Source of the DNA: Demequina activiva | GTDB lineage: Bacteria > Actinomycetota > Actinomycetes > Actinomycetales > Demequinaceae | Length of the DNA stretch: 64,000 nucleotides | Assembly (NCBI RefSeq): GCF_016862815.1 | Contig: NZ_BONR01000002.1 | Coordinates: 1 to 64,000, forward strand | Reading direction: 5' to 3' | Shown here: piece by piece, positions 1 through 10,018 of the stretch | Numbering within the stretch: position 1 is the stretch's first letter | Layout: every line of letters starts with the position of its first letter | Translations under genes and position numbers: made by a program | The notes under the pieces: generated by a model | What the model saw: the letters and a program-made list of their open reading frames with translations, nothing else | Databases searched by the model: none | What the model was told of the DNA's origin: nothing

Positions 1-117
1 CCCAAGGCTGACGAGAAGGCTGACGAGAAGGCCGAGGAGCCCAAGGCTGACGAGAAGGCCGACGAGAAGGCCGAGGAGCCCAAGGCTGACGAGAAGGCTG
101 ACGAGAAGGCCGAGGCC
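1..117 (+). repeat. 39-bp in-frame tandem repeat, three copies
   Basis: Units at 1-39, 40-78 and 79-117 differ at only a few bases (GCT/GCC in unit 2; the last codon GCC instead of GAG in unit 3). Each encodes 13 charged residues of the rpsB tail. Near-identity at DNA level suggests recent expansion or recombination. More copies may lie upstream of the window. Confidence 0.95.
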
Positions 118-276
118 GACGACGCGGAGGACAAGCCCGCGAAGAAGCCCGCCGCCAAGAAGCCCGCTGCGAAGAAGGCGCCGGCCAAGAAGCCGGCCGC
201 CAAGAAGACCACCACGGCTGCCGACAAGGCGGACGAGCCCACCGAGGCCGCTGCCGACGCCGCCGACGAGAAGTAA
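1..276 (+). CDS. rpsB: 30S ribosomal protein S2, C-terminal extension only (5' truncated by window edge)
   Basis: An open frame runs from base 1 to a TAA at 274-276, giving 91 residues that start mid-protein. No S2 core is visible. What is present is a highly charged tail: three tandem 13-residue units (PKADEKADEKAEE type), then a Lys/Ala/Pro-rich segment (PAKKPAAKK-like repeats) and an acidic end. The frame sits 11 bp before tsf, the usual place of rpsB, and many actinobacterial S2 proteins carry such low-complexity tails. The identification is therefore by position and composition, not by the conserved S2 fold. The tail probably lies on the ribosome surface and may bind RNA through its lysine blocks; that is inference. 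Confidence 0.8.
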   Translation, partial: PKADEKADEKAEEPKADEKADEKAEEPKADEKADEKAEADDAEDKPAKKPAAKKPAAKKAPAKKPAAKKTTTAADKADEPTEAAADAADEK

Positions 277-287
277 GGGAATCGCAC

Positions 288-1127
288 ATGGCGAACTACA
301 CCGTTGCCGACATCCAGGCACTGCGTGAGCGCACCGGCGCCGGCATGCTCGACGTCAAGAAGGCGCTCGACGAGGCGGAGGGCGACCTGGACAAGGCCGT
401 CGACATCCTGCGCGTCAAGGGCCTGAAGGGCGTCACCAAGCGCGAGGGCCGCTCGGCCTCCGAGGGCCTCGTCGCCGCGTCCATCCAGGACGTGGACGGC
501 GGTCAGGTGGGCACGCTCATCGAGCTCAACTCCGAGACCGACTTCGTGGCCAAGAACGACAAGTTCGTGGCGCTCGCGGACCAGGTCCTCGCCACGGTCG
601 TCGCCTCGGGCGCCGACTCGGCAGAGGCCGCGCTCGCGACCGACGTCGACGGCAAGACCCTGCAGGAGGTCATCGACGCCGAGGCCGGCATCCTGGGCGA
701 GAAGATCGTCCTGCGCCGCGTCGCCCGCATCGCGGCGCCCGCCGTGACCGAGTACCTCCACCGCACCAACAAGGACCTCCCCGCGCAGGTGGGCGTCCTG
801 GTCGGCTCGGACGCCAAGGCCGGCGAGGTCGCTCGCGACATCGCGATGCACATCGCCGCCTACTCGCCGTCGTACCTCGTGCGCGAGGAGGTCCCCGAGG
901 ACGTCGTCGCCAACGAGCGTCGCGTGGCCGAGGAGACCGCCAAGGCCGAGGGCAAGCCCGAGCAGGCGCTGCCCAAGATCGTGGAGGGCCGCCTGAACGG
1001 CTTCTTCAAGGAGAACACCCTGGTGGACCAGGCGTTCGCGAAGGACCCGAAGACCACGGTCGGCAAGGTCATCGAGAACTCGGGCGGCGAGGTCCAGGCC
1101 TTCGCTCGCTTCCGCGTGGGAGCATAG
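288..1127 (+). CDS. tsf: Elongation factor Ts
   Basis: EF-Ts is the nucleotide-exchange factor that regenerates EF-Tu-GTP in the cytoplasm. The product has 279 residues, full length for the family. Residues 1-50 form the N-terminal UBA-like helical module, and TDFVAKN at about 84-90 is the conserved EF-Tu contact that displaces Mg2+ and GDP. The ATG is preceded by an AAGGGA element and lies 11 bp after the rpsB stop, so the two are surely co-transcribed. pyrH and frr follow in the same direction. No anomalies are seen. Confidence 0.98.
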   Translation: MANYTVADIQALRERTGAGMLDVKKALDEAEGDLDKAVDILRVKGLKGVTKREGRSASEGLVAASIQDVDGGQVGTLIELNSETDFVAKNDKFVALADQVLATVVASGADSAEAALATDVDGKTLQEVIDAEAGILGEKIVLRRVARIAAPAVTEYLHRTNKDLPAQVGVLVGSDAKAGEVARDIAMHIAAYSPSYLVREEVPEDVVANERRVAEETAKAEGKPEQALPKIVEGRLNGFFKENTLVDQAFAKDPKTTVGKVIENSGGEVQAFARFRVGA

Positions 1128-1184
1128 GCTTCCAGGCAGGAGACACCAGACCACAGCAGCGCGCCGCAACCTCAGGAGGAGCCG

Positions 1185-1934
1185 ATGTCCGAGTCCACGA
1201 TCGTGAATCCGGACACCGGAGACTCCTCCGAGGTGCGGCGCGTTCTGCTGAAGCTGTCGGGTGAGATGTTCGGCGGCGGGTCCGTGGGGCTCGACGCAGA
1301 CGTCATCAACCGCATCGCCCGCGAGGTGGCGGTCGCCGTCAAGGACGGCGTGCAGGTGTGCATCGTGGTGGGCGGCGGCAACTTCTTCCGCGGAGCGGAC
1401 CTGTCGCAGCGCGGCATGGAGCGCGCGCGAGCCGACTACATGGGCATGCTCGGCACGGTCATGAACGCGCTGGCGCTGCAGGACTTCCTCGAGCAGGCAG
1501 GCGTCGCGACGCGCGTCCAGACCGCCATCACCATGGGCCAGGTCGCAGAGCCGTACATCCCGCTGCGCGCCGTGCGGCACATGGAGAAGGGGCGCGTGGT
1601 GATCTTCGGCGCAGGCGCCGGCATGCCGTACTTCTCCACGGACACCGTCTCGCTCCAGCGGGCCCTCGAGGTGCGCTGCACCGAGGTGCTGATGGGCAAG
1701 AACGGCGTCGATGGCGTCTACACGGCGGATCCGCGCGAGGATCCCGACGCGACGCTGCTCGAGCACGTCACGTATGCGGACGCTCTGCAGCAGGGCCTCA
1801 ACGTGATGGACGCCGCCGCGTTCTCGCTGGCCAAGGACAACGCCATGCCCATGAGGGTGTTCGGGCTCGAGGAGCCAGGCAACGTGACTCGCGCACTCGC
1901 GGGTGAGAGAATCGGGACGCTGGTCACGGCCTGA
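1185..1934 (+). CDS. pyrH: UMP kinase
   Basis: PyrH phosphorylates UMP to UDP in pyrimidine nucleotide synthesis. It belongs to the amino-acid-kinase fold and is a hexamer regulated by GTP and UTP in studied bacteria. The 249-residue product has the N-terminal KLSGE phosphate-binding loop (23-27) and GGGNFFRG (63-70). The ATG at 1185 follows a strong AGGAGG at 1174-1179. About 12 residues precede the usual family start, an actinobacterial-type N-terminal extension. It lies between tsf and frr, the standard order. Confidence 0.97.
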   Translation: MSESTIVNPDTGDSSEVRRVLLKLSGEMFGGGSVGLDADVINRIAREVAVAVKDGVQVCIVVGGGNFFRGADLSQRGMERARADYMGMLGTVMNALALQDFLEQAGVATRVQTAITMGQVAEPYIPLRAVRHMEKGRVVIFGAGAGMPYFSTDTVSLQRALEVRCTEVLMGKNGVDGVYTADPREDPDATLLEHVTYADALQQGLNVMDAAAFSLAKDNAMPMRVFGLEEPGNVTRALAGERIGTLVTA

Positions 1935-1965
1935 GGCCGCCGGCGACGAGACTGAAGGAGCACAG

Positions 1966-2523
1966 GTGATCGACGAGATCCTCCTCGAGGCAGAGGAGCA
2001 CATGGACAACGCCGTGGCGGTCGCGAAGGACAACTTCGCCGGCATTCGCAGCGGCCAGGCGTCTGCGGCGATGTTCGCCAACATCACGGTCGACTACTAC
2101 GGCGCTCCCACGCCGCTGCAGCAGCTGGCGTCGATCACGCTCCCGGAGGCGCGGATGGTGCTCGTCGCCCCGTACGACGCCTCCGCGAAGCAGGAGATCG
2201 AGTCCGCGATCCGCAACTCGGACCTGGGCGTGAACCCCTCGGACGACGGCACCGTGCTGCGCATCGTGATGCCGCAGCTCACCGAGGAGCGCCGCCGCGA
2301 CTACGTCAAGCTCGCGAAGTCCAAGGCCGAGGACGCTCGCGTCACGGTGCGCAACATGCGACGCAAGGCCAAGGACCAGATCGACGCCGCCGTCAAGGAT
2401 GGCGAGGTGGGCGAGGACGAGGGCTCCCGCGCGGAGAAGGAGCTCGACGGCCTCACCAAGAAGCACGTCGACGCGATCGACGCGCTGCTGGCGCACAAGG
2501 AGAGCGAGCTGCTCGAGGTCTAG
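1966..2523 (+). CDS. frr: Ribosome recycling factor
   Basis: RRF splits post-termination ribosomes together with EF-G. I place the start at GTG 1966 ([17 protein letters not shown]), preceded by GAAGGAG. That gives 185 residues, the canonical RRF length. The frame stays open further upstream, to within pyrH, but those residues do not resemble RRF. The protein shows the alternating charged helices of the three-helix domain I (C-terminal [16 protein letters not shown] region) and the short central domain II. It is 31 bp downstream of pyrH. Confidence 0.96.
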   Translation: MIDEILLEAEEHMDNAVAVAKDNFAGIRSGQASAAMFANITVDYYGAPTPLQQLASITLPEARMVLVAPYDASAKQEIESAIRNSDLGVNPSDDGTVLRIVMPQLTEERRRDYVKLAKSKAEDARVTVRNMRRKAKDQIDAAVKDGEVGEDEGSRAEKELDGLTKKHVDAIDALLAHKESELLEV

Positions 2524-2555
2524 CCTCGGGCCGCGTCGTGCGCGGTGACCCCTCC

Positions 2556-3752
2556 ATGAGCATCTTCCGCCGCCGCGACAAGGACCCCCGTGGGCCCCAG
2601 CGGGATGCTGGCACGCCGGAGCCGCAGCCCTCCGCGTCGCCGTGGGCGGCCACCTCCGAGTTCCAGCCCGCGCCGTACTACGTTCCCGGGATGCCGTCGC
2701 TGCACGACGACGGCCCCGAGCAGCCGGCCGATGCGCCGGAGCCCGCAGCGCCGGTCCAGCAGGACCGCGCGGGGCGCCCAGGGGAGGGCGCGCCGGCTGT
2801 CGCCGGGGCGCCCAGGGCCAGCGCCGCATCGGCCGCACCCGTCCCTCATGGTGCGAGCGCGGATGCGGTGGACGATCCCCGCATCGACCCCGAGACGCCC
2901 CGGCCCGTGGAGTCCCCGGTGCCTCAGGTGGCGCCCGTGTCGCGAAGCGGACGGAACATGCCGGCAGCGGCCGCGGTCGGCATCGGCCTGCTCGCGATCG
3001 TCGTGGTCGCCGCCTGGTGGGATCCGCTGGCCTTCACCGTGCTCGCGTGCCTGTTCTCCCTGGCCGCCGTGGTGGAGTGGCGAACGGTGCTGGCCAAGCA
3101 GGCGCGCCAGGTGCCGCTCATCCCCGTCGCGCTCGCGACCGTGGGATTCATGATCTCGACCTGGTACTACGGTCCCGAGGGGCTCGTGGTGGCGCTCATG
3201 GTGGGCTGCGCCGGCACCGTCGCATGGCGCGTGGTGGACGAACGCATCGAGAACACCCTCGCCGACTCGCTCGCGAGCATGCTCACCCTGCTGTGGATCC
3301 CGTTCATGGCGGCGTTCCTGGTGCTGCTGGTGCTCGCGGACGACGGCTGGCACCGCGTGCTGGTGGTGATCCTCGCGGTCGCGGGTGCCGACTCGGGCGG
3401 CCTGTTCGCGGGCATGCTGTTCGGCCGCCACCCCATGGCTCCACGCGTGAGCCCCAAGAAGACCTGGGAGGGCTTCGCAGGCGGACTGGTGCTGGGCACC
3501 CTCGCCGCCTCGATCGCCGCGTACTTCTTCTACGACGGTCAGTGGTGGATCGGCGCGCTCGTGGGCGCGGCGTGCGTGGTGGCCGCCGTGCTGGGCGACC
3601 TCGCGGAGTCCGCCGTCAAGCGCGACATCCAGGTCAAGGACATGAGTTCGCTGCTTCCGGGCCACGGAGGCATCATGGATCGCATCGACTCTCTGCTGCT
3701 GGCCGCGCCGGTGGCATACGTCGTGTTCGCACTTCTCCAGGGAGCCGTATGA
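2556..3752 (+). CDS. cdsA: Phosphatidate cytidylyltransferase (CDP-diacylglycerol synthase)
   Basis: CdsA converts phosphatidic acid and CTP to CDP-diacylglycerol, the precursor of all phospholipids, at the cytoplasmic membrane. About 130 N-terminal residues are Pro/Ala/Gly-rich and probably disordered. They are followed by about eight hydrophobic segments and the family signature near the C-terminus ([11 protein letters not shown], then [12 protein letters not shown]). I chose ATG 2556 ([10 protein letters not shown]), which has a weak GGTGA eight bases upstream; GTG 2538 would add six residues. The length (398) exceeds the usual 270-300 only because of the disordered N-terminus, common in actinobacteria. 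The stop overlaps rlmN by 4 bp. Confidence 0.95.
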   Translation: MSIFRRRDKDPRGPQRDAGTPEPQPSASPWAATSEFQPAPYYVPGMPSLHDDGPEQPADAPEPAAPVQQDRAGRPGEGAPAVAGAPRASAASAAPVPHGASADAVDDPRIDPETPRPVESPVPQVAPVSRSGRNMPAAAAVGIGLLAIVVVAAWWDPLAFTVLACLFSLAAVVEWRTVLAKQARQVPLIPVALATVGFMISTWYYGPEGLVVALMVGCAGTVAWRVVDERIENTLADSLASMLTLLWIPFMAAFLVLLVLADDGWHRVLVVILAVAGADSGGLFAGMLFGRHPMAPRVSPKKTWEGFAGGLVLGTLAASIAAYFFYDGQWWIGALVGAACVVAAVLGDLAESAVKRDIQVKDMSSLLPGHGGIMDRIDSLLLAAPVAYVVFALLQGAV

Positions 3753-4858
3753 CCGACCGACCACTTCTCCAGTTCGCGGCGCCGCGCCGCGGCAAGCCGC
3801 CACGCCACTTCGCGGACCTCACCACGGACGAGCGGATCGAGACCGTCCGCGAGATGGGCCTGCCCGCGTTCCGCGCCAAGCAGCTCGCGACGCACTACTA
3901 CACCCACCTGACGGTGGATCCCGCGGACATGACGGACCTGCCGGCCGCGGCGCGCGAGGAGATCGCTCAGCAGGTGTTCCCTCCGCTCATGAAGCCGGTG
4001 ACGTCGCTGGTCGCCGACGGCGGCGCGACCCGCAAGACGCTGTGGAGCCTCCACGACGGCGTCAAGGTCGAGTCCGTGCTGATGAAGTACCCGGAGCGGG
4101 CGACGCTGTGCGTCACGAGCCAGGCCGGCTGCGGCATGGCGTGCCCGTTCTGCGCCACCGGCCAGATGGGGCTGACGCGCAACCTGTCCGCCGCGGAGAT
4201 CATCGAGCAGGTGCGCCTGGCCGCCAGGTCGGCGCGCGACGGCGACCTGGGCGAGCAGGTCCGGCTGTCCAACGTGGTCTTCATGGGCATGGGCGAGCCG
4301 CTCGCCAACTACAAGGCCGTGATGCAGACCGTGCGCGCGCTCGTCGCGCCCGAGCCGCACGGCTTCGGCCTGTCCGCGCGCCACGTCACGGTCTCCACGG
4401 TGGGCCTGGTGCCCGCGATCGACAAGCTCACCAAGGAGGGCATCCCGGTGACGCTGGCGCTCAGCCTGCATGCGCCGGACGACGAGCTGCGCAACGAGCT
4501 GGTGCCCATCAACACGCGGTGGACCGTGGACGAGGCCCTGGACGCGGCACGACGCTACTTCGACGCCACGGGCAGGCGCGTCAGCATCGAGTACGCCCTG
4601 ATCCGCGACATGAACGACCACGCGCATCGCGCAGACCTCCTGGGCCGCAAGCTCAAGGAGCGCGGCGACGGCTGGGTCCACGTCAACCCCATCCCGCTGA
4701 ACCCCACGCCCGGGTCGAAGTGGACCGCATCGGACCCTGAGGTCGAGCGAGAGTTCGTCCACACCCTGCGCGCTCACGGGATTCCGACCACGATCCGGGA
4801 TACTCGAGGCAGTGACATCGATGGAGCGTGCGGCCAGCTCGCGATCAAGGAGGTCTGA
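3749..4858 (+). CDS. rlmN: 23S rRNA (A2503-C2)/tRNA (A37-C2) methyltransferase RlmN
   Basis: This is a radical-SAM enzyme that methylates C2 of adenosine 2503 in 23S rRNA and, in some bacteria, A37 of tRNAs. The 369-residue product carries the 4Fe-4S motif C128-x3-C132-x2-C135 and the partner cysteine C361 in [10 protein letters not shown] near the end, which forms the covalent RNA intermediate in this family. The ATG overlaps the cdsA stop (ATGA at 3749-3752), so translation is coupled. RlmN rather than Cfr is supported by the chromosomal core context. Confidence 0.97.
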   Translation: MTDRPLLQFAAPRRGKPPRHFADLTTDERIETVREMGLPAFRAKQLATHYYTHLTVDPADMTDLPAAAREEIAQQVFPPLMKPVTSLVADGGATRKTLWSLHDGVKVESVLMKYPERATLCVTSQAGCGMACPFCATGQMGLTRNLSAAEIIEQVRLAARSARDGDLGEQVRLSNVVFMGMGEPLANYKAVMQTVRALVAPEPHGFGLSARHVTVSTVGLVPAIDKLTKEGIPVTLALSLHAPDDELRNELVPINTRWTVDEALDAARRYFDATGRRVSIEYALIRDMNDHAHRADLLGRKLKERGDGWVHVNPIPLNPTPGSKWTASDPEVEREFVHTLRAHGIPTTIRDTRGSDIDGACGQLAIKEV

Positions 4859-5412
4859 TGCCTGACCTGTTCCCCCGTGCGGGTGCGACCAAGCTCGGCT
4901 ATCGCCGTGATGACGTCGACGCCTACTTCGCTCAGGCGCGACACGTGTACGAGCAGCCCGGCGCCGCGGACGACCTCGCGTCCTTCGACGTGCGACGGGC
5001 ATCGTTCGGCCTGGCCCGTGGCGGGTACTCGACGGCCTCGGTGGACAGCGCGCTCGACCGGCTCGAGGTGGCGTTCTCCGCTCGCGTGAAGGAGCGGTTC
5101 ATCAAGGAGCACGGCCAGGACGCGTGGATGGCGCAGCTTGCCGAGCGCGCCCAGAGCCTGTACCCGCGCCTGCGCCGCCCGGCGGGAGAGCGCTTCGACC
5201 GTCCCAGCGGACTGCACGGCGGCTACGCACAGGCGGACGTCGACCAGCTGCTGGACCGGCTCACCGCGTTCTTCGACCAGGGCAAGCCGCTCACCGCGGA
5301 CGAGCTGCGCAGCGCGACGTTCAAGCGGCGCTCGTCCTGGGCCGCCTACGAGGAGCGCGTGGTCGACGCGTACCTCGCCCGCGCGGTCGACATCCTGCTC
5401 GGGGCCGCGTGA
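4858..5412 (+). CDS. DivIVA-domain repeat protein
   Basis: The 184-residue product has no signal or membrane segment. It contains three short copies of the DivIVA N-terminal motif: [11 protein letters not shown] (14-24), [15 protein letters not shown] (55-69) and [15 protein letters not shown] (122-136). Such repeat proteins sit between rlmN and dxr in many actinobacteria; their function is not established. The motif suggests affinity for the membrane or for the polar/septal DivIVA (Wag31) assembly, which is inference. The long C-terminal coiled coil of true DivIVA is absent. The ATG is preceded by AAGGAGGT and overlaps the rlmN stop by one base; the end overlaps dxr by 4 bp. Confidence 0.85.
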   Translation: MPDLFPRAGATKLGYRRDDVDAYFAQARHVYEQPGAADDLASFDVRRASFGLARGGYSTASVDSALDRLEVAFSARVKERFIKEHGQDAWMAQLAERAQSLYPRLRRPAGERFDRPSGLHGGYAQADVDQLLDRLTAFFDQGKPLTADELRSATFKRRSSWAAYEERVVDAYLARAVDILLGAA

Positions 5413-6560
5413 GCGACAGCCCTCGCACCGTCTCGCTGCTGGGCTCCACCGGGTCGATCGGCACGCAGGCGCTCGACGTCATCGCGCGCAACCCTGACCG
5501 CTTCCGTGTGGTCGCGCTCGCCGCGGGCGGCTCCGACCCCGATGCCGTGATCGCGCAGGCGAAGGCGACACGGGCACCGCTGGTGGCCGTCGCATCGGCC
5601 GATGCCGTGCGCGCCATCTCCGCCGCCCTGCCCGGGGTCGACGTCCGCTCCGGCGCCGATGCGGTGGTCGCCGCCGCAGGGTGCGGCGCCGATGTGGTGC
5701 TCAACGGGATCACCGGGTCCGTGGGGCTGCGGCCCACTCTCGCGGCGCTCGAGGCCGGGAGCACGCTGGCCCTGGCGAACAAGGAGTCTCTCGTGGCGGG
5801 CGGCGCGCTCGTGAAGGCTGCCGTGCGGCGCCCGGGTCAGATCGTCCCGGTCGACTCCGAGCACTCGGCGCTGGCCCAGGCTCTGCGCGGCGGCGCTGCC
5901 AGCGAGGTCGCGCGCTTGGTCGTGACCGCCTCCGGCGGCGCGTTCCGCGGCCGCAGCCGTGAGGAGCTCGCCCACGTGACCCCCGCTGACGCCCTGAACC
6001 ACCCCACGTGGGACATGGGCCCCGTCGTGACCATCAACTCCGCGTCGATGGTCAACAAGGCGCTCGAGGTGATCGAGGCGCACCTGCTGTTCGACATCCC
6101 CATGGACCGCATCGACGTCGTGGTGCATGCGCAGTCGATGGTGCACTCGATGGTCGAGTTCGTCGATGGCAGCACCCTGGCGCAGGTGTCGCCTCCGGAC
6201 ATGCGGCTTCCCATCGCCCTGGGACTGTCGTGGCCCGACCGCGTCGCGGACGCCGCGCCTGCATGCGACTGGAGCCAGGCGTCCACGTGGACCTTCGAGC
6301 CGCTGGACGAGCGAGCCTTCCCCGCGGTGCGCGTGGCCCGCGAGGCCGTCGCGGCGTCGGCACTGCATCCGGCGGTGTTCAACGCCGCGAACGAAGAGTG
6401 CGTCGCAGCGTTCGTTGCAGGATCGTTGCCGTTCCTCGGGATCGTCGACACGGTCAGGAGCGTTGTGGAGGAGTACGAGGCGCCCAGCGAGCTGTCGCTG
6501 GACGCGGTCGACCATGCGGAGCGGTGGGCGCGCGAGCGCGCTCGTGCCCGCATCGGCTGA
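5409..6560 (+). CDS. dxr: 1-deoxy-D-xylulose-5-phosphate reductoisomerase
   Basis: Dxr catalyses the NADPH-dependent conversion of DXP to MEP, the committed step of the non-mevalonate isoprenoid pathway and the fosmidomycin target. I start it at GTG 5409, overlapping the previous stop (GTGA), to give 383 residues. GSTGSIG at 12-18 is the NADPH loop; the NKES and DSEHSA stretches are conserved substrate and metal-site regions. It is two genes upstream of ispG, another MEP-pathway gene, as in mycobacteria. Confidence 0.97.
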   Translation: MSDSPRTVSLLGSTGSIGTQALDVIARNPDRFRVVALAAGGSDPDAVIAQAKATRAPLVAVASADAVRAISAALPGVDVRSGADAVVAAAGCGADVVLNGITGSVGLRPTLAALEAGSTLALANKESLVAGGALVKAAVRRPGQIVPVDSEHSALAQALRGGAASEVARLVVTASGGAFRGRSREELAHVTPADALNHPTWDMGPVVTINSASMVNKALEVIEAHLLFDIPMDRIDVVVHAQSMVHSMVEFVDGSTLAQVSPPDMRLPIALGLSWPDRVADAAPACDWSQASTWTFEPLDERAFPAVRVAREAVAASALHPAVFNAANEECVAAFVAGSLPFLGIVDTVRSVVEEYEAPSELSLDAVDHAERWARERARARIG

Positions 6561-6573
6561 GGCAACGGCTACG

Positions 6574-6579
6574 TAGGGT
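6574..6579 (+). promoter_or_regulatory. -10 element TAGGGT upstream of rip1
   Basis: TAGGGT ends six bases before the ATG at 6586, the spacing expected if transcription starts at the start codon. The intervening AGGGAC could also act as a weak ribosome-binding site. Confidence 0.5.
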
Positions 6580-6585
6580 AGGGAC

Positions 6586-7896
6586 ATGTTGACGCTGGTG
6601 GGCATCCTGGTGCTCGTGGTCGGGCTGCTGATCTCGATCGCGCTGCACGAGGTGGGGCACATGGTGCCCGCGAAGAGGTTCGGCGTGCGCGTGAGCGAGT
6701 ACTTCGTGGGGTTCGGTCCCACCCTGTGGTCGCGTCGCGGCCGCGAGACCGAGTACGGCGTCAAGGCCATCCCGCTGGGCGGCTACGTGCGGCTGGTGGG
6801 CATGATCCCCCCGGAGGACCGCGTGAAGCCCGTCCGCGGCACCGGATGGGTGGCGCGCGTCATCGGCGATGCGCGTGAGGCCGCGGTCGAGGAGATCCAG
6901 CCGGGCGAGGACCACCGCGCCTTCTACCACCTCGCGTGGTGGAAGAAGGTCATCGTGATGATGGGTGGACCCCTCGTGAACCTCGCGCTGGCGGTCATCC
7001 TGTTCACAATCGTGCTCACCACCATCGGGGCACCCACGCAGACTCTGACCGTGGGTCAGGTCGTGCCGTGCGTGCCGGCCGCCGGGGCGACCGAGTGCGC
7101 CGCCGGCGATCCCGCGTCGCCCGCAGCCGAGGCCGGGCTCGAGGACGGCGACACCATCACGGCGGTCGACGGTGTTCCCGCCGAGGACTGGCAGCAGGCC
7201 ACCGCGATCATCGCGGCGAGCCCCGGCCAGACCATGCCGCTCGAGGTGCTGCGCGACGGAGAGCCGCTGACGCTGTCCGTGACTCCCGGCGAGCGGGAGC
7301 GGACCGTGACGAACGATGCGGGGGAGCCGGTGCTCGACACCAGCGGCGAGCCGATGCTCGAGACCGTCGGCTACCTGGGCGTGACCTCGGAGTTCGTGAC
7401 CGAGCCGCAGCCGCTCACGGCCGGCGCCGTGCAGACGTGGAACTACCTGGTGGCGACCACCGAGGTCATCGTGAACCTGCCGCAGCACCTGTGGGACGTG
7501 ACGCGGGCCGCGCTGGGTCTCGAGGAGCGCAGCACGGACTCGATCATGGGCGTCGTGGGCGTGGGCAGGGTCGCGGGTGAGATCACCAGCGCCGACGTCG
7601 AGGGCTACGGGCTCACCGAGAAGTTGGGCGACATGCTGAACCTGCTCGCCGGCCTCAATCTCGCGCTGTTCGTGTTCAACATGATCCCGCTCGTGCCGCT
7701 CGACGGCGGCCACGTCGCCTCGGCGCTGTGGCAGGGGATCAAGAACGGTTGGGCGCGCCTGCGCGCGCGCCCGGCCCCTGCGCCCGTGGATGTGGCACGC
7801 ATGATGCCGCTGGCGTACGGAGTGTTCGGAATTCTGCTGGTCATGGGCGTCGTTCTCATCTATGCGGACATCGTCGCGCCCGTCAACGTGCTGTGA
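6586..7896 (+). CDS. rip1: Site-2 intramembrane zinc metalloprotease (M50, RseP/Rip1 type)
   Basis: This family cleaves membrane-embedded anti-sigma factors and other substrates. The 436-residue protein has HEVGH at 21-25 in the first membrane helix, the zinc site with its catalytic glutamate. It has a PDZ-like region around 160-230 (EDGDTITAVDGVPAEDW) and a C-terminal membrane helix with NMIPLVPLDGGH (Asp373 is the third zinc ligand). The position between dxr and ispG matches M. tuberculosis rip1. Substrates cannot be read from this window. Confidence 0.94.
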   Translation: MLTLVGILVLVVGLLISIALHEVGHMVPAKRFGVRVSEYFVGFGPTLWSRRGRETEYGVKAIPLGGYVRLVGMIPPEDRVKPVRGTGWVARVIGDAREAAVEEIQPGEDHRAFYHLAWWKKVIVMMGGPLVNLALAVILFTIVLTTIGAPTQTLTVGQVVPCVPAAGATECAAGDPASPAAEAGLEDGDTITAVDGVPAEDWQQATAIIAASPGQTMPLEVLRDGEPLTLSVTPGERERTVTNDAGEPVLDTSGEPMLETVGYLGVTSEFVTEPQPLTAGAVQTWNYLVATTEVIVNLPQHLWDVTRAALGLEERSTDSIMGVVGVGRVAGEITSADVEGYGLTEKLGDMLNLLAGLNLALFVFNMIPLVPLDGGHVASALWQGIKNGWARLRARPAPAPVDVARMMPLAYGVFGILLVMGVVLIYADIVAPVNVL

Positions 7897-7943
7897 TCGC
7901 CGCGCCTGGAAATCGAAACGACGTCTGAGGAGATAATGAGACT

Positions 7944-9098
7944 GTGACTGCCATCGGACTCGGAATGCCTGCCATGCCCGCCCCCACGCTTGCCCCGCGC
8001 AAGAAGACCCGCAAGATCAAGGTGGGGAGCGTCTACGTCGGGGGCGACGCGCCGGTCTCGGTGCAGTCGATGACCACCACCAAGACCACGGACATCAACG
8101 CGACGCTGCAGCAGATCGCGGAGCTGACGGCCGCCGGTTGCGACATCGTCCGCGTCGCCTGCCCCACGCAGGACGATGCCGAGGCGCTGCCCATCATCGC
8201 GAAGAAGTCCCAGATCCCGGTGATCGCGGACATCCACTTCCAGCCCAAGTACGTGTTCGCCGCGATCGAGGCCGGTTGCGCGGCCGTGCGCGTCAACCCC
8301 GGCAACATCAAGCGCTTCGACGACCAGGTCAAGGAGATCGCCGCGGCCGCGAAGGACCACGGCACGTCGATCCGCATCGGCGTCAACGCCGGAAGCCTCG
8401 ACAAGCGCATCATGGACAAGTACGGCAAGGCCACCCCGGAGGCACTCGTCGAGTCCGCCGTGTGGGAGGCCAGCCTGTTCGAGGAGCACGGCTTCCACGA
8501 CTTCAAGATCTCCGTCAAGCACAACGACCCGGTCGTGATGGTGGAGGCCTACCGCCAGCTCTCCGAGCGCGGCGATTGGCCCCTGCACCTGGGCGTGACC
8601 GAGGCCGGCCCCGCCTTCCAGGGCACCATCAAGTCCGCCACCGCGTTCGGCGCTCTCCTCAGCCAGGGCATCGGCGACACCATTCGTGTGTCCCTGTCCG
8701 CGCCTCCGGTCGAGGAGGTCAAGGTCGGCATCCAGATCCTCCAGTCGCTCAACCTGCGGCCGCGCAAGCTCGAGATCGTGTCCTGTCCGTCCTGCGGGCG
8801 CGCGCAGGTGGACGTGTACGAGCTCGCGGAGAAGGTCACCGCAGGACTCGAGGGCATGGAGGTGCCGTTGCGCGTCGCCGTCATGGGCTGCGTCGTGAAC
8901 GGGCCCGGCGAGGCCCGTGAGGCGGACCTGGGCGTGGCCTCGGGCAACGGCAAGGGACAGATCTTCGTCAAGGGCGAGGTCATCAAGACGGTGCCCGAGA
9001 GCCAGATCGTCGAGACGCTGATCGAGGAGGCGATGCGCATCGCCGAGACGATGGAGCCCGAGGAGGGCGCGTCTCCGCAGGTGATGGCCGCCCAATGA
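7944..9098 (+). CDS. ispG: 4-hydroxy-3-methylbut-2-en-1-yl diphosphate synthase
   Basis: IspG (GcpE) reduces MEcPP to HMBPP in the MEP isoprenoid pathway using a 4Fe-4S cluster. The 384-residue product has the three cluster cysteines C281 and C284 (SCPSCGRA) and C316 ([11 protein letters not shown]). The start is GTG 7944 with GAGGAG at 7926-7931 about 12 bases upstream; ATG 7965 is an alternative internal start. It is the bacterial short form. The stop overlaps the downstream GNAT gene by 4 bp. Confidence 0.97.
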   Translation: MTAIGLGMPAMPAPTLAPRKKTRKIKVGSVYVGGDAPVSVQSMTTTKTTDINATLQQIAELTAAGCDIVRVACPTQDDAEALPIIAKKSQIPVIADIHFQPKYVFAAIEAGCAAVRVNPGNIKRFDDQVKEIAAAAKDHGTSIRIGVNAGSLDKRIMDKYGKATPEALVESAVWEASLFEEHGFHDFKISVKHNDPVVMVEAYRQLSERGDWPLHLGVTEAGPAFQGTIKSATAFGALLSQGIGDTIRVSLSAPPVEEVKVGIQILQSLNLRPRKLEIVSCPSCGRAQVDVYELAEKVTAGLEGMEVPLRVAVMGCVVNGPGEAREADLGVASGNGKGQIFVKGEVIKTVPESQIVETLIEEAMRIAETMEPEEGASPQVMAAQ

Positions 9099-10018
9099 CG
9101 GACTCGCTGCTCCGGCGCGCTCAGCACTCGCTGACGCCGGCGCAGCGCCGCGATCTCGACGCGCTCACGGCGCTGTGCGAGACGGATCCCGTCACCACCG
9201 TGGTGCCGGCGATGCACCTCGAGGCTGCACGTGCCTCGGGCGTGATGCCCGCGGGGCTGTGGGTCATTCGCCGCAGGCACGGCTGGGGGCGCGAGCTGGC
9301 GGGCCTGGTGTGGTCCGGCGCGAATCTCTGCGCGGTCGTGGCCCCCACCGGCGACCAGGACGCCGATGAGGCGTTGCGCGCCGACCTTGCAGCGGCGGCG
9401 ATCGGGCGACTCGCGCGCCCGGCGGCGATCGTGGGCGAGGCGGACCTGACGCTGGATCTGTGGGGACGCGTCGAGCCGTGGTGGGGCCCCGCCCGGGAGG
9501 TGCGTCCCCGTCAGGTCTCGATGGTCGCCGATGCGCCCGCGCCTCACGCCGCGCCCGTGGACGCGGCGGACCTCGCGCTCGACGCCGTGCGGCGCGCGCG
9601 CGACGAGGACTACGAGGCCCTTCTCCCGGCATGCGTGCACATGTTCATCGGCGAGGTGGGCTACGACCCGATGCGGCACGGCCGAGCGGCGTACGAGGAG
9701 CGGCTCCATCATCTGGTCCGCGCGGGACGCGCCTACCTGCAATACGGCACGGTGCACGGCCGGCGCGAGGTGGTGTTCAAGGCGGAGGTGGGCGCGCTCG
9801 GCGGGGGCGTGGCGCAGCTGCAGGGCGTGTGGGTCCACCCCGATCTGCGCGGTCGCGGCCTCGCGCGCGCGGGCCTCGCAGCCGTGATCTCCGCCGTCCG
9901 CGTGGAGCACGCTCCCACGGTGTCCCTCTACGTCAACGACTTCAACGCACCCGCGCTCGCGGCGTATGAGGCCGTGGGCTTCCGGTGCGTGGGGACCTTC
10001 GCGACCGTGATGTTCTAG
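9095..10018 (+). CDS. GNAT acetyltransferase with N-terminal DUF4081-like domain
   Basis: This 307-residue protein is translationally coupled to ispG (ATGA overlap). The first 140 residues resemble the DUF4081 module that precedes a GNAT fold in actinobacterial proteins. The C-terminal half has the acetyl-CoA loop in [17 protein letters not shown] (about 248-264). The gene following ispG in M. tuberculosis is a protein of the same type. The substrate is unknown. A role in modifying a protein or small molecule is only a family expectation. Confidence 0.88.
   Translation: MTDSLLRRAQHSLTPAQRRDLDALTALCETDPVTTVVPAMHLEAARASGVMPAGLWVIRRRHGWGRELAGLVWSGANLCAVVAPTGDQDADEALRADLAAAAIGRLARPAAIVGEADLTLDLWGRVEPWWGPAREVRPRQVSMVADAPAPHAAPVDAADLALDAVRRARDEDYEALLPACVHMFIGEVGYDPMRHGRAAYEERLHHLVRAGRAYLQYGTVHGRREVVFKAEVGALGGGVAQLQGVWVHPDLRGRGLARAGLAAVISAVRVEHAPTVSLYVNDFNAPALAAYEAVGFRCVGTFATVMF

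Noticed and set aside
7936-7947. Four-codon ATG-AGA-CTG-TGA frame just before ispG, as a leader peptide
   Set aside because: Too short to distinguish from chance; there is no attenuator hairpin or codon run to support regulation.
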